NCBI GenBank assembly: GCA_902602595.1
Contig: CACKRJ010000002.1
Coordinates: forward strand, 1 to 64,000
From: an uncultured SAR86 cluster bacterium
Lineage (GTDB): Bacteria > Pseudomonadota > Gammaproteobacteria > Magnimaribacterales > D2472
Direction of reading: 5' to 3'
DNA: 64,000 nt
In this document: piece after piece, positions 1-7,595 of the stretch
Layout: the number at the start of each line of letters is the position of its first letter
Position numbering within the stretch: position 1 is the stretch's first letter
Notes under the pieces: generated by a model
What the model saw: the letters and a program-made list of their open reading frames with translations, nothing else
Databases searched by the model: none
Told to the model about the DNA's origin: nothing
Translations under genes and position numbers: made by a program

Positions 1-146
1 TGCATGAATGCTTGAAAGCTCATAAATGCATATCAGAACTTTATCTTGTTGATGGAGCAAGACATGAAACTCTTAATGAAACCAATAGGATAAATACATA
101 TGATTACTTATTAACATTTATAAAAAATAACTTAAAAGGAGTTTAA
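1..146 (+). CDS. alpha/beta hydrolase, C-terminal fragment (cut by window start)
   Basis: An open frame enters from the left edge (frame beginning at base 3) and stops at 144-146. About 47 residues are visible, including the stretch VDGARHETLNETNR. A Gly-Ala-Arg-His-Glu pattern followed by Asn-Glu-x-x-Arg is the usual surrounding of the catalytic histidine near the C-terminus of monoacylglycerol-lipase-like (Hydrolase_4) alpha/beta hydrolases. The His at about residue 21 of the fragment would be that catalytic base. It ends one base before the TTG start of the following SDR, so the two are probably co-transcribed. The nucleophile and acid residues lie outside the window, so the substrate cannot be guessed. 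Confidence 0.6.
   Translation, partial: HECLKAHKCISELYLVDGARHETLNETNRINTYDYLLTFIKNNLKGV
134..141 (+). promoter_or_regulatory. ribosome binding site supporting a TTG start
   Basis: AAAAGGAG lies six bases before the TTG at 148. It is a near-perfect Shine-Dalgarno and decides the non-ATG start of the SDR gene at 148-909. Confidence 0.7.
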
Positions 147-147
147 A

Positions 148-909
148 TTGGAACTAGAAAATAAAGTTTCTCTTGTTACTGGGGCTGGCCAAGGCATTGG
201 GGAAGGCATTGCTAAGGTTTTAGCTTCCCACGGGTCAAAAGTAATGATTGTAGACTTGAATGGTAACTCAGCAAAGAAGGTAGCCAAAGAAATAAATTCA
301 TTATTCCCTAATTCTGCAGAGGCCTTTGAGGCTGATCTAACTGATTCAAATGCAATAAAATCAATGATTCAAGCTACTTTATCAACATTCACAAAATTAG
401 ATTGTATTTGCAATAATGCAGCTGCTTCAAAAGGTCTAGGTCCGGTTGAAAATTATTCACTTGAAGATGTTCAGACTACACTTGATTTAACTTTTACATC
501 TTTGTGGAAATGTCTTCAAGTTGAAATTCAAGTTTTAAAAGAGCAAGCCATTCCTGCTTCTGTAGTTAATATTTCATCTAACTCTGCTATCAGAGGTTAT
601 GCTTTTAATTCTATTTACGCGGCTAGCAAGGCAGCAGTCAATAATTTAACTCACTCGGTTGCTAAAGAAGTTGCTAGAGATCGAATCAGAGTGAATGCGG
701 TATCCCCTGGTACTATTAATACTCCAGGAGTCAGACAGTATTTTGAGGCAGAACCCAAAGCAAAAGAAATGCTTGAAAAATCATCTTTGTTAAGAAGAAT
801 TGGTCAGCCCGAAGAGATTGGTGAGCTTGTTTCATTCCTTTTATCAGATCGATCTTCATTTATTACTGGCCAAATTATTTCTGTTGATGGCGGCTCATCG
901 ATTAATTAA
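148..909 (+). CDS. SDR family NAD(P)-dependent oxidoreductase
   Basis: A 253-residue classical short-chain dehydrogenase/reductase, FabG-like in length and fold. The cofactor motif TGAGQGIG is at residues 11-18, NNAA at 89-92, the catalytic Ser at about 143, and Tyr157-x3-Lys161 (YAASK). The C-terminus ITGQIISVDGG is typical of the family. Asp36 after the second beta strand suggests NAD(H) preference. The start is TTG with a strong RBS, immediately after the hydrolase stop. The substrate is unknown; SDRs of this type oxidise or reduce secondary alcohols and ketones. It is the first of two SDRs that flank a nuclease gene in an apparent operon (148-4021). Confidence 0.85.
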   Translation: MELENKVSLVTGAGQGIGEGIAKVLASHGSKVMIVDLNGNSAKKVAKEINSLFPNSAEAFEADLTDSNAIKSMIQATLSTFTKLDCICNNAAASKGLGPVENYSLEDVQTTLDLTFTSLWKCLQVEIQVLKEQAIPASVVNISSNSAIRGYAFNSIYAASKAAVNNLTHSVAKEVARDRIRVNAVSPGTINTPGVRQYFEAEPKAKEMLEKSSLLRRIGQPEEIGELVSFLLSDRSSFITGQIISVDGGSSIN

Positions 910-914
910 ATAGA

Positions 915-1604
915 ATGATTAAAAATTTATTTGAATATCCAGAACTCGAACGTGTTGAAAAAAATGATGTACGTTATTATCGTGACTCAAAAGAAAATCT
1001 TGTGCCGTCTGTTACAACGATCCTATCTGCAACCGGTGATCATTCTGGCATAGATGCATGGAAAAGAAGGGTGGGTCCCAAGACCGCAAAGGAGGTTGTT
1101 GATGAGGCAACTACCATAGGATCGGCAGTTCACCTAGCTATTGAAAATTATTTAAATGACCAGGATTGGGAACAGTTTACTGATGATAGGTTAGGTTTAA
1201 TGGCTTATCAGATAGCCAAAAGATTTATTGATGATTGTTTGGGTGGCATTGAAGAAGTATGGGGTCTTGAATCGGGCTTGGTAGTTGATGGTTTGTATGC
1301 CGGAACAGCTGACTGTATTGGCATCTTTAAAGACCAGCCAACAATTATAGATTTTAAAACAGCCAAAAAAATTAAAAGGAAAGACTGGATAGAGGATTAT
1401 TTTCTTCAAGGAGCAGCTTATGCAAATGCCCACAATGTTATGTATGAAACGGAAATAGAATCTATTGCAATTTTGATGGTAGATAGAGATTTGTTATTTA
1501 AAGAATTTATAATCAAGGGCTCAGAATTTAATAACTATACTGATAAATGGAAACAGAGGATTATAGGGTACTATAAAACACATGAAATTTTAGGGAGAGA
1601 ATAA
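915..1604 (+). CDS. PD-(D/E)XK nuclease, MGME1/phage exonuclease-like
   Basis: A 229-residue protein with a RecB-like PD-(D/E)XK nuclease core. The motifs in order are: a helix motif with His73 (GSAVHLAIE), Glu119, GTAD with Asp133, the catalytic Asp146-Phe-Lys148 (IIDFKTAKK), and the Gln165-x3-Tyr169 helix (QGAAYA). This order matches the mitochondrial exonuclease MGME1 and related phage exonucleases, which degrade single-stranded or flapped DNA ends. The N-terminal part (PSVTTILSAT) also resembles that family. It starts five bases after the SDR stop and ends directly before the next SDR, so it sits inside a metabolic operon without other DNA-processing genes. A role in DNA repair or end processing is inferred; none is shown by context. 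Capture from a phage is possible. Confidence 0.75.
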   Translation: MIKNLFEYPELERVEKNDVRYYRDSKENLVPSVTTILSATGDHSGIDAWKRRVGPKTAKEVVDEATTIGSAVHLAIENYLNDQDWEQFTDDRLGLMAYQIAKRFIDDCLGGIEEVWGLESGLVVDGLYAGTADCIGIFKDQPTIIDFKTAKKIKRKDWIEDYFLQGAAYANAHNVMYETEIESIAILMVDRDLLFKEFIIKGSEFNNYTDKWKQRIIGYYKTHEILGRE

Positions 1605-2342
1605 ATGAATGATTTAAAAGATAGAATTGTAATGATTACAGGTGCTAGCTCAGGTTTTGGTAAAGAGGCTGCTAAAATGTGCGTAGGTTTAGGAGCAAAA
1701 GTAGTTTTAGGAGCCCGTAGAGAAGAAAAATTAAAAGAATTGTGTGATGAGCTAGGCTCCGATTTTGCTATATACAAAACTACAGATGTAACATCTAAAG
1801 AGCAAATGCATGCATTGGCTCAACATGGCATTGATACTTTTGGAAAAATTGATTCATTAGTTAACAATGCTGGAGTAATGCCTTTATCATTGCTTGAAAA
1901 GGGCAGAACTGATGAATGGGATCATATGATAGACGTAAACATTAAAGGTGTTTTGTATGGAATTGATTCGGTCTACTCGCACATGTTAGAAAGAGAGTCA
2001 GGCCAAATAATTAATATTTCTTCTGTTGCAGGAAAGAGAGTGATGCCTGGAAGCGCAGTTTACTCTGGAACAAAATATGCTGTTAGAGCTATCTCTGAAG
2101 GTCTACGATTAGAATCCTCTGGAAAGATTCAAGTTACTTGCATTTATCCTGGCGCCTTTAAAACCGAGTTAGCTTTTTCTATTAAAGATGAATCAATGCT
2201 TGAAACCTTAATGAGTAGAGGGATTGGTAATATTGCGCAACCTGCAGAACGAGTTGCTGAATCTATAATATATGCTTTGCAACTTGATCCAGGAGTTTCT
2301 GTAAATGAGATAGTCATAAGGCCAACTGCTCAAGACGCATAG
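1605..2342 (+). CDS. SDR family oxidoreductase (YdfG-like)
   Basis: A 245-residue classical SDR. TGASSGFG is at residues 12-19, NNAG at 87-90, the catalytic Ser at about 140, and Tyr153-x3-Lys157 (YSGTK). Arg38-Arg39 after the second strand suggests NADP(H). The sequence style (VVLGARREEKL, IINISSVAG) is close to the YdfG/serine-3-dehydrogenase-like branch, which reduces 3-hydroxy acids and assorted carbonyls. The ATG begins directly after the stop of the nuclease gene, with GGGAG upstream. The true substrate is not visible. It is followed after 11 bases by an exported amidohydrolase. Confidence 0.85.
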   Translation: MNDLKDRIVMITGASSGFGKEAAKMCVGLGAKVVLGARREEKLKELCDELGSDFAIYKTTDVTSKEQMHALAQHGIDTFGKIDSLVNNAGVMPLSLLEKGRTDEWDHMIDVNIKGVLYGIDSVYSHMLERESGQIINISSVAGKRVMPGSAVYSGTKYAVRAISEGLRLESSGKIQVTCIYPGAFKTELAFSIKDESMLETLMSRGIGNIAQPAERVAESIIYALQLDPGVSVNEIVIRPTAQDA

Positions 2343-2353
2343 AAGAAATTACT

Positions 2354-4021
2354 ATGAGAGCATTTCTTATTGTTGCATGCATATATACTTCTATAGGAAC
2401 ATCAGCAATTAAGTGCATAGATGCTGATTTAATTCTTCATCATGGCAATATTTATACTGGCAATAGTGAAGATTCATTTCTTGGCTCAATAGCTACAAAA
2501 GGTTCAACTATATCTTATGTTGGTGAACTTTTATCCGATGCAGAGTTAAGTTGTTCAGATGCTAAAATTATCGATTTAAGTGGTAGATATGTTTTTCCTG
2601 GATTCTCAGATGCGCACGGGCATCTCAAGGGAATTGGCTATAGAGAGCTCACCCTCAATTTACAAGGAATTTCTTCATTAAAAGAAACTCTAGAAGTTGT
2701 AAGGAAGCATCTATCAACTAAAAAAACTGGAGAATGGATTATAGGTCGAGGCTGGATTGATAAAATATGGCCAGAAAAAAGATTTCCATCTAGGCAAGAC
2801 CTAGATTCTTTCTCTCCAAAAAATCCTATAGTTCTTGAGAGAGCTGATGGCCATGCTGTGGTTGTGAATAGCCTTGTCTTAAAATTAGCAAACATAGATT
2901 CAAGCACACCAGATCCGCAAGGCGGCTTTATCGAAAAAGATAAAAATGGGGAGCCAACAGGTTTATTGGTTGATATGGCCATGAACTTAATAACACATCT
3001 TGTGCCCAAGCTAACAAGGGATAATGACAAAGAAGCCTTTCTTGAGGGAATCAAAAGAAATGTTAGTCTTGGGTGGACCCAAATACACGTTCCTGGTGGA
3101 ACTTTTGATGATATTTCAATTTTAAATGAAATAAAATCTGAAAATAACCTTCTTCAAAGAATTTATTTTATGGTCAGCGATGGTGAGCCTGCTGATAGTT
3201 TGATTGAGAATGGCCCAATAATTGATCCTGAGCATTTCTTAACCATTAGAGCAATTAAAATGTATGCTGATGGAGCTCTGGGATCTCGTGGAGCAGCATT
3301 ACTAGAAAAGTATAGCGATTATGACGGTAAAGGAGTGTTTATTTTTCTTGAAGAAGATACAAAACCTAGGTTATTAAAAGCATTAAATACAGGCATTCAA
3401 ATTGCAACGCATGCCATAGGAGATCATGGAAATAGGGTTGTTTTAGATTGGTATGAAGAAACTTTCTCCAAGGCTAAAAAAAATGATCAGTTTTTAGTTT
3501 CACCGAGATGGAGGATAGAGCATTCTCAAAATATTACGCCTGTTGATCAGCGACGTTTCGTTGAATTAGATATCATCCCTTCAATGCAACCATCTCATGC
3601 TATTGGTGATTTGCATTTTGCTGTCGAGAGATTAGGGCTAGAGAGAATTAATAATGCATATGCTTGGAGAAACCTTATTGACCAAGGGCTAATTATTGCC
3701 GGCGGTACTGATGCTCCTGTTGAAATTGGCGATCCAAGAATTGAATTTTATGCTGCCATTGCAAGGAAAGATGTTGATGGATACCATGCTGAGGGTTGGA
3801 ATCTAGATCAGAGACTATCAAGAATTGAAGCGCTTAAGATGTTTACTATTTGGCCTGCAATTGCTTCTTTTCAAGAGAATGTTAAAGGAACAATAGAGGT
3901 TGGTAAGCTTGCTGATTTTTCTATTTTTGATAATGACTTAATGACCATCCCTGAACTAGAAATCCTTGAATCAAAAAATGTATTAACAATTGTAGGCGGC
4001 AGAATTGTTTACCAAAATTGA
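2354..4021 (+). CDS. exported amidohydrolase family 3 protein (YtcJ-like)
   Basis: A 555-residue Amidohydro_3 protein. A hydrophobic N-terminus (residues 2-18) looks like a signal peptide, so it probably acts in the periplasm. Metal-binding features of the amidohydrolase superfamily are visible: His88-x-His90 (DAHGHLKG), a Lys-containing strand (IKMYADGALGSRGA), THAIGDHG in the second half, and GGTDAPVE near residue 455. The C-terminus (VGKLADFSIFD) is the usual beta-sandwich return strand. Family members hydrolyse amides, carbamates or formyl groups; the substrate here is unknown. It ends one base before the stop of the convergent GMC oxidoreductase, so there is no room for a separate terminator. 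Confidence 0.85.
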   Translation: MRAFLIVACIYTSIGTSAIKCIDADLILHHGNIYTGNSEDSFLGSIATKGSTISYVGELLSDAELSCSDAKIIDLSGRYVFPGFSDAHGHLKGIGYRELTLNLQGISSLKETLEVVRKHLSTKKTGEWIIGRGWIDKIWPEKRFPSRQDLDSFSPKNPIVLERADGHAVVVNSLVLKLANIDSSTPDPQGGFIEKDKNGEPTGLLVDMAMNLITHLVPKLTRDNDKEAFLEGIKRNVSLGWTQIHVPGGTFDDISILNEIKSENNLLQRIYFMVSDGEPADSLIENGPIIDPEHFLTIRAIKMYADGALGSRGAALLEKYSDYDGKGVFIFLEEDTKPRLLKALNTGIQIATHAIGDHGNRVVLDWYEETFSKAKKNDQFLVSPRWRIEHSQNITPVDQRRFVELDIIPSMQPSHAIGDLHFAVERLGLERINNAYAWRNLIDQGLIIAGGTDAPVEIGDPRIEFYAAIARKDVDGYHAEGWNLDQRLSRIEALKMFTIWPAIASFQENVKGTIEVGKLADFSIFDNDLMTIPELEILESKNVLTIVGGRIVYQN

Positions 4022-4022
4022 A

Positions 4023-5618
4023 CTATGCTTTTTTTAAAATTAAATCTGCGCATTTAGATCCAATAACATTGCAGGTTGCATTTGTGTTACCTGAAATGAT
4101 GCTGGGAAATATTGATGCATCTGCAACTCTTAGTCCTGCAATACCCTTTACTTTTAGATGATCATCAACCACACACTCATCACCGACTCCCATCTTGCAT
4201 GTACCTATTGGATGATAAACTGATAAGGACTCATTTTTAATAAATTCTTCAATTTCAGCGTTCTCAGTATATTTTATTCCAGGCTTTAATTCTTTAGCAT
4301 TTAATTCTTGCATGGGAGTAGTTTGAAATATTTCTCTAGTCTTTTTAATACCTTCAACCATCCATTGCATATCTCTTTTTTCATCAAGATAATTGGCATA
4401 GATTTTTGGAGGTTCAGAGGGATTTGAAGAAGCAAGCTCAATATGACCTCTACTCTTAGGCCTTAAATTACAAACAGATGCTGTAATTCCAGATGACGGT
4501 TTCATAGCACCATTTTTATTATATTTCCCGGCACCTGGTGCAAAATGAATTTGTGCATTAGGAGTTTCTACCATGTCATTTGTTCTAAAAAAAACTCCAA
4601 TATCTGAGGCTGGATAGGTCATTAATCCTTTTTGTTGTGTGAAGTACTCAAATAAATTTTTAATCATGCCTAATGGCTTCATGAGTTCGCGAAAGGTCTT
4701 TAATTTATTTATTTTGTAGCTTATGTTAACTGTTAGATGATCTTGTAAGTTTTGACCCACACCTGGTAAATCTTGTACTACGGTTATCTGATGATCCGTG
4801 AGATGTTTCTTAGGCCCAATACCAGAAAGCATTAATATTTGAGGAGAATTTATGCTTCCACCACAAAGAATTATCTCTGAGGTACTTCCAATTACATGAA
4901 CCTCATTCTTAATTTTAACTTTTACACCTATTGCTTTTTTGTTTGATGTGATGACCTTTTCAACCAAAGCACCTGTTAATAAATCAAGATTTGTTCTATT
5001 TAGTACGGGTTTTAAAAATGCATCAGCCGCACTAAATCTTTGCCCATCTTTAATATTTACTTGATATTGACCATAGCCCTCTTGAGCCTCACCATTGAAA
5101 TCGTTGTTTTGAATTAACCCATATGTTTCGCAAGCGTTCAAAAAAGATTCCGAAGCTTCGAGGATGGGTTCATATGTTTCTACCCATAATGATCCAAAAT
5201 TTCCATGATATTGATCCTCATGATTTTGATTATTCTCAAGAGCAACAAAATACTTCATTAGATCGCGATAGCCCCATCCATTGTTTCCAGCTCTTTCCCA
5301 TGTTTTATAATCCTCTGCTTGTCCTCTGATATATAGCATTCCATTAATAGAGCTACTGCCTCCAATAGTTTTACCCCTAGGCCAATTAATAGTTCTATTA
5401 TTTAAATTTTTTTCTGGCTCTGTTTCATAGCCCCAACCATATTTTTTATTCTTAAATAATGAGCTAGCAGCTAAAGGCATCTTAATTGATGAATAGTTAT
5501 CCATTGGACCAGCTTCAACTACAAGGACAGAGTTCTCGGGATTTTCTGAGAGTTTATTTGCTAAAACACAACCTGCACTTCCTGCACCAATAATGATATA
5601 TTTGTAGCTAAATTTCAT
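4023..5618 (-). CDS. GMC family oxidoreductase (choline/alcohol dehydrogenase-like)
   Basis: An FAD-dependent GMC oxidoreductase of 531 residues, counting from the ATG at 5618. The longer open frame (to 5699) runs into the divergent gene and lacks similarity, so the shorter start is preferred. The FAD motif GAGSAGCVLANKLSE is at the N-terminus. The GMC signature GGSSSINGMLYIRG and the second signature GGSINSPQILMLSGIG follow. The active-site His is in YHPIGTCKMG and an Asn in SGNTNATCN near the C-terminus. The family oxidises choline, long-chain or aromatic alcohols; BetA is the closest well-known member, but no betaine genes are nearby. It stands alone on the minus strand, divergent from the peptidase gene with about 26 bases between starts. 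Confidence 0.88.
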   Translation of the reverse strand: MKFSYKYIIIGAGSAGCVLANKLSENPENSVLVVEAGPMDNYSSIKMPLAASSLFKNKKYGWGYETEPEKNLNNRTINWPRGKTIGGSSSINGMLYIRGQAEDYKTWERAGNNGWGYRDLMKYFVALENNQNHEDQYHGNFGSLWVETYEPILEASESFLNACETYGLIQNNDFNGEAQEGYGQYQVNIKDGQRFSAADAFLKPVLNRTNLDLLTGALVEKVITSNKKAIGVKVKIKNEVHVIGSTSEIILCGGSINSPQILMLSGIGPKKHLTDHQITVVQDLPGVGQNLQDHLTVNISYKINKLKTFRELMKPLGMIKNLFEYFTQQKGLMTYPASDIGVFFRTNDMVETPNAQIHFAPGAGKYNKNGAMKPSSGITASVCNLRPKSRGHIELASSNPSEPPKIYANYLDEKRDMQWMVEGIKKTREIFQTTPMQELNAKELKPGIKYTENAEIEEFIKNESLSVYHPIGTCKMGVGDECVVDDHLKVKGIAGLRVADASIFPSIISGNTNATCNVIGSKCADLILKKA

Positions 5619-5644
5619 TAATATAATATCTCTCAGTGATAAAA

Positions 5645-6337
5645 ATGCGTCAAGTAATTGCAATTGGTGGAGGAGGTTTTGGTAGGAACCAAGATTCAAA
5701 TTTAATCGAACAGTTTATCCTTGATCAAACATTCAAGAAAAATCCAAAAATTTGCTTTATTCCAACTGCTACTGGAGATTTAGATCCCTATATTGTTAAT
5801 TACTATTCTGTTTTTTCAAAACTTAATTGTGAAGCAACTCATATTAGCTTATTTAAAAGAACTATTGATCTTGAGGAACATATTTTAAAACAAGATGCAA
5901 TATTTGTTGGCGGAGGTAATACAAAGAGCATGTTGGCTGTATGGAGAGATTGGGGCTTAGATTTAATTTTAAAAAAAGCATATGAGCAAGGGATTGTTAT
6001 GAGTGGTGTTAGTGCCGGAGCAATTTGTTGGTTTGAAAATGGACTGACTGATTCATGGGCAAGCGAACTCAAGATGATGAAATGTATGAATTTTATTCCA
6101 GGCAATTGCGCTCCCCACTATGACGAGGAGCCTGAAAGACGTCCCGCAACCAAAAAATTTCTTGATGAGCAGTCTATCAGCTTTATGTATGGTATCGAGG
6201 GAGGAGCAGCCCTTCATTTTATTGATGAGCAACCCAACTCAACCATAAGATTCAAAAAAAATAAAAATGCCTATAAAGTAACTCTTGAATCAAACAAAGT
6301 TGATGAAAATCCATATAAAGTGGTGGAGTTAGATTGA
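5645..6337 (+). CDS. peptidase E-like S51 family serine peptidase
   Basis: A 230-residue protein if started at the ATG at 5645. A GTG at 5636 would add three residues (M-I-K). The GGGGFGR loop, the FVGGGNT motif and the nucleophile elbow GVSAGAICWF (Ser at about residue 123 from the ATG) identify the S51 family, as does a His in the CAPHYDEEPERR stretch. This family comprises dipeptidase E (Asp-x dipeptides) and cyanophycinase relatives. It acts in the cytoplasm, as no signal peptide is seen. A TATAAT at 5622-5627 lies 17 bases before the ATG and 8 before the GTG, so the mRNA leader is very short or absent. The stop overlaps the next start (TGATGA). Confidence 0.85.
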   Translation: MRQVIAIGGGGFGRNQDSNLIEQFILDQTFKKNPKICFIPTATGDLDPYIVNYYSVFSKLNCEATHISLFKRTIDLEEHILKQDAIFVGGGNTKSMLAVWRDWGLDLILKKAYEQGIVMSGVSAGAICWFENGLTDSWASELKMMKCMNFIPGNCAPHYDEEPERRPATKKFLDEQSISFMYGIEGGAALHFIDEQPNSTIRFKKNKNAYKVTLESNKVDENPYKVVELD

Positions 6338-6774
6338 TGAATTTATGGTTTTTAATAAATCCTCTTGTTGCTTTGCTGGCAAGATCACCATTGCATTTTA
6401 TTATCAGTCATCAGGTGCTTGTTATTCAATTTAAAGGCAGAAGATCTGGCAAATCATATCTTGTTCCTGTTAGCTATCATAAGTACGAATCCTCATATAA
6501 ATGCGTCACATTGAGATCGAATATATGGTGGAGAAACCTAAAAGATATATCTCATACTCAGATTTGGCTCAAAGGCAAATTAACGGATGTACAAATTGAT
6601 TTAGAATTTAACAACGATCAAATTGTTGAAAATACACTAAGAAATCTTGTAACCAACAATAAAGTAGATGCTTATTTTGCTAGGATAAAGCTTAAGAAAG
6701 ATGGCTCACCTGATTCACACGATTTAGCTCAGGCAGCTAAAATTCATACAGTCCTAAAGTTTACAATCACTTAA
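6337..6774 (+). CDS. Ddn-like split-barrel (deazaflavin-dependent nitroreductase family) protein
   Basis: A 145-residue protein from the ATG at 6337, which overlaps the preceding TGA by one base (translational coupling). It has FKGRRSGKSYLVPVSY followed by a strand and WWRNLKD. This is the arrangement of the F420H2-dependent quinone reductase / Ddn split-barrel family (former DUF385), where GRRSG and the WWxNL segment shape the flavin or deazaflavin site. Whether this organism makes F420 cannot be judged from this window; the protein may bind FMN or another ligand instead. The N-terminus is hydrophobic (LWFLINPLVALLA), consistent with membrane association as in Ddn. Function beyond family level is unknown. 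Confidence 0.6.
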   Translation: MNLWFLINPLVALLARSPLHFIISHQVLVIQFKGRRSGKSYLVPVSYHKYESSYKCVTLRSNIWWRNLKDISHTQIWLKGKLTDVQIDLEFNNDQIVENTLRNLVTNNKVDAYFARIKLKKDGSPDSHDLAQAAKIHTVLKFTIT

Positions 6775-6802
6775 ATCATGGTATATATTTGACTTTAAAC
6801 TA

Positions 6803-6820
6803 GAATAAATTAATTTATTC
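6803..6820. repeat. 18-bp perfect palindrome in the gap before the HD-domain gene
   Basis: GAATAAATTAATTTATTC reads the same on both strands. It lies 28 bases before the ATG at 6848, next to a TTGACT (6789-6794) that could be a -35 element. It could be an operator for a dimeric regulator. It is AT-only apart from its ends, so a palindrome of this length is not strong evidence by itself. Confidence 0.4.
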
Positions 6821-6847
6821 ATTAATGAACCCAATGTAGGTAATTTT

Positions 6848-7387
6848 ATGTTTACAAGAATGGACCATAGCACCGAAGAAGAGTGGAAGCATATAAGTGA
6901 GAAGCATATGCCTCACATCTTTGACATGCCAAAAAGAATAATCTCAATGCTTAAGCAAGCTGAGTCATTAACTCTTGGTTTTGGAACAGATCAACTCCAT
7001 CATGCGCTTCAGACTGCAACAATGGCTAGAAGAGCAGGCGCTGAAGATGAAATGGTACTCATCAGTTTGATTCATGACATTGGAAAGGTAATTAATGTTC
7101 CTAATCATGGTCAAATTGCTGCAGAAATGATCAAACCTTATGTTAGCGAAGACGCTTATCACATTATTAGAACTCATCAGGATTTCCAGGGAGAGCATTA
7201 CTATCACTATATGGGTAAGCCCCAAGATTTAAGAAAACAATATGAGAGTGAATCTTGGTATGGAAAAGCAACTGAATTCACCGATGAGTGGGATCAAGCT
7301 GCATTTGATCCTAACTATGAAACGGATAGCTTGGAATCATTCGAACCATTAATTAATAAGTTTTTTGCAGCCCCTCATACTATTTAG
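6848..7387 (+). CDS. HD-domain protein, PhnZ/MIOX-like putative di-iron oxygenase
   Basis: A 179-residue HD-superfamily protein. Putative metal ligands in order are His52 (LHHALQTA), His76-Asp77 (LIHDIGK), His87 (NHGQ), His110 (RTHQ) and Asp149 (EWDQAA). The pattern H...HD...H...H...D, with the two extra histidines, is that of the mixed-valent di-iron oxygenases PhnZ and TmpB and of inositol oxygenase, rather than of single-metal HD phosphohydrolases. PhnZ cleaves the C-P bond of 2-amino-1-hydroxyethylphosphonate, but no PhnY-like hydroxylase is present here, so the substrate is open. It lies in its own transcription unit (gap of 73 bases upstream) just before a TonB-dependent receptor gene. 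Family placement comes from remembered motif spacing and needs a profile search. Confidence 0.6.
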   Translation: MFTRMDHSTEEEWKHISEKHMPHIFDMPKRIISMLKQAESLTLGFGTDQLHHALQTATMARRAGAEDEMVLISLIHDIGKVINVPNHGQIAAEMIKPYVSEDAYHIIRTHQDFQGEHYYHYMGKPQDLRKQYESESWYGKATEFTDEWDQAAFDPNYETDSLESFEPLINKFFAAPHTI

Positions 7388-7421
7388 ACCTAGCGAGTTT
7401 ATTAACAAATATAGAATTTCT

Positions 7422-7452
7422 ATAAATATGCACTTATAAAGTGCATATTTAT
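7422..7452. repeat. 14-bp perfect inverted repeat with 3-base loop (hairpin)
   Basis: Arms at 7422-7435 and 7439-7452 (ATAAATATGCACTT and its exact reverse complement) are separated by ATA. It lies 35 bases after the HD gene stop in the 208-base gap before the TonB receptor. It could be a bidirectional transcription terminator (T-rich flank, though no clean T-run), or a regulator site for the receptor gene. The rest of the gap (7453-7582) holds a small GCAGT/ACTGC inverted repeat at 7547-7560 and no gene. Confidence 0.55.
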
Positions 7453-7582
7453 TATTCTTGCATCATATTTGAGCATTTATTGGTTTTATTTATACGTTTT
7501 ATTTATCTTGCAGTAATACTATTATTAATGTAATTTATCTTTAATCGCAGTATCAACTGCAAATTTAAATAAAATAAAAATC

Positions 7583-7589
7583 AAGGGGA
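7583..7589 (+). promoter_or_regulatory. ribosome binding site of the TonB receptor gene
   Basis: AAGGGGA lies six bases before the ATG at 7596. It is one of the stronger Shine-Dalgarno sequences in the window, as expected for an abundant outer-membrane protein. Confidence 0.6.
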
Positions 7590-7595
7590 ATTTTT

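Noticed and set aside
2638..3054. 138-codon open frame on the minus strand
   Set aside because: It lies entirely antisense to the amidohydrolase gene, whose motifs and reading frame are clear. The product has no recognisable family.
5618..5699. N-terminal extension of the GMC oxidoreductase
   Set aside because: The extra 27 residues precede the FAD motif without similarity and run over the divergent peptidase gene.
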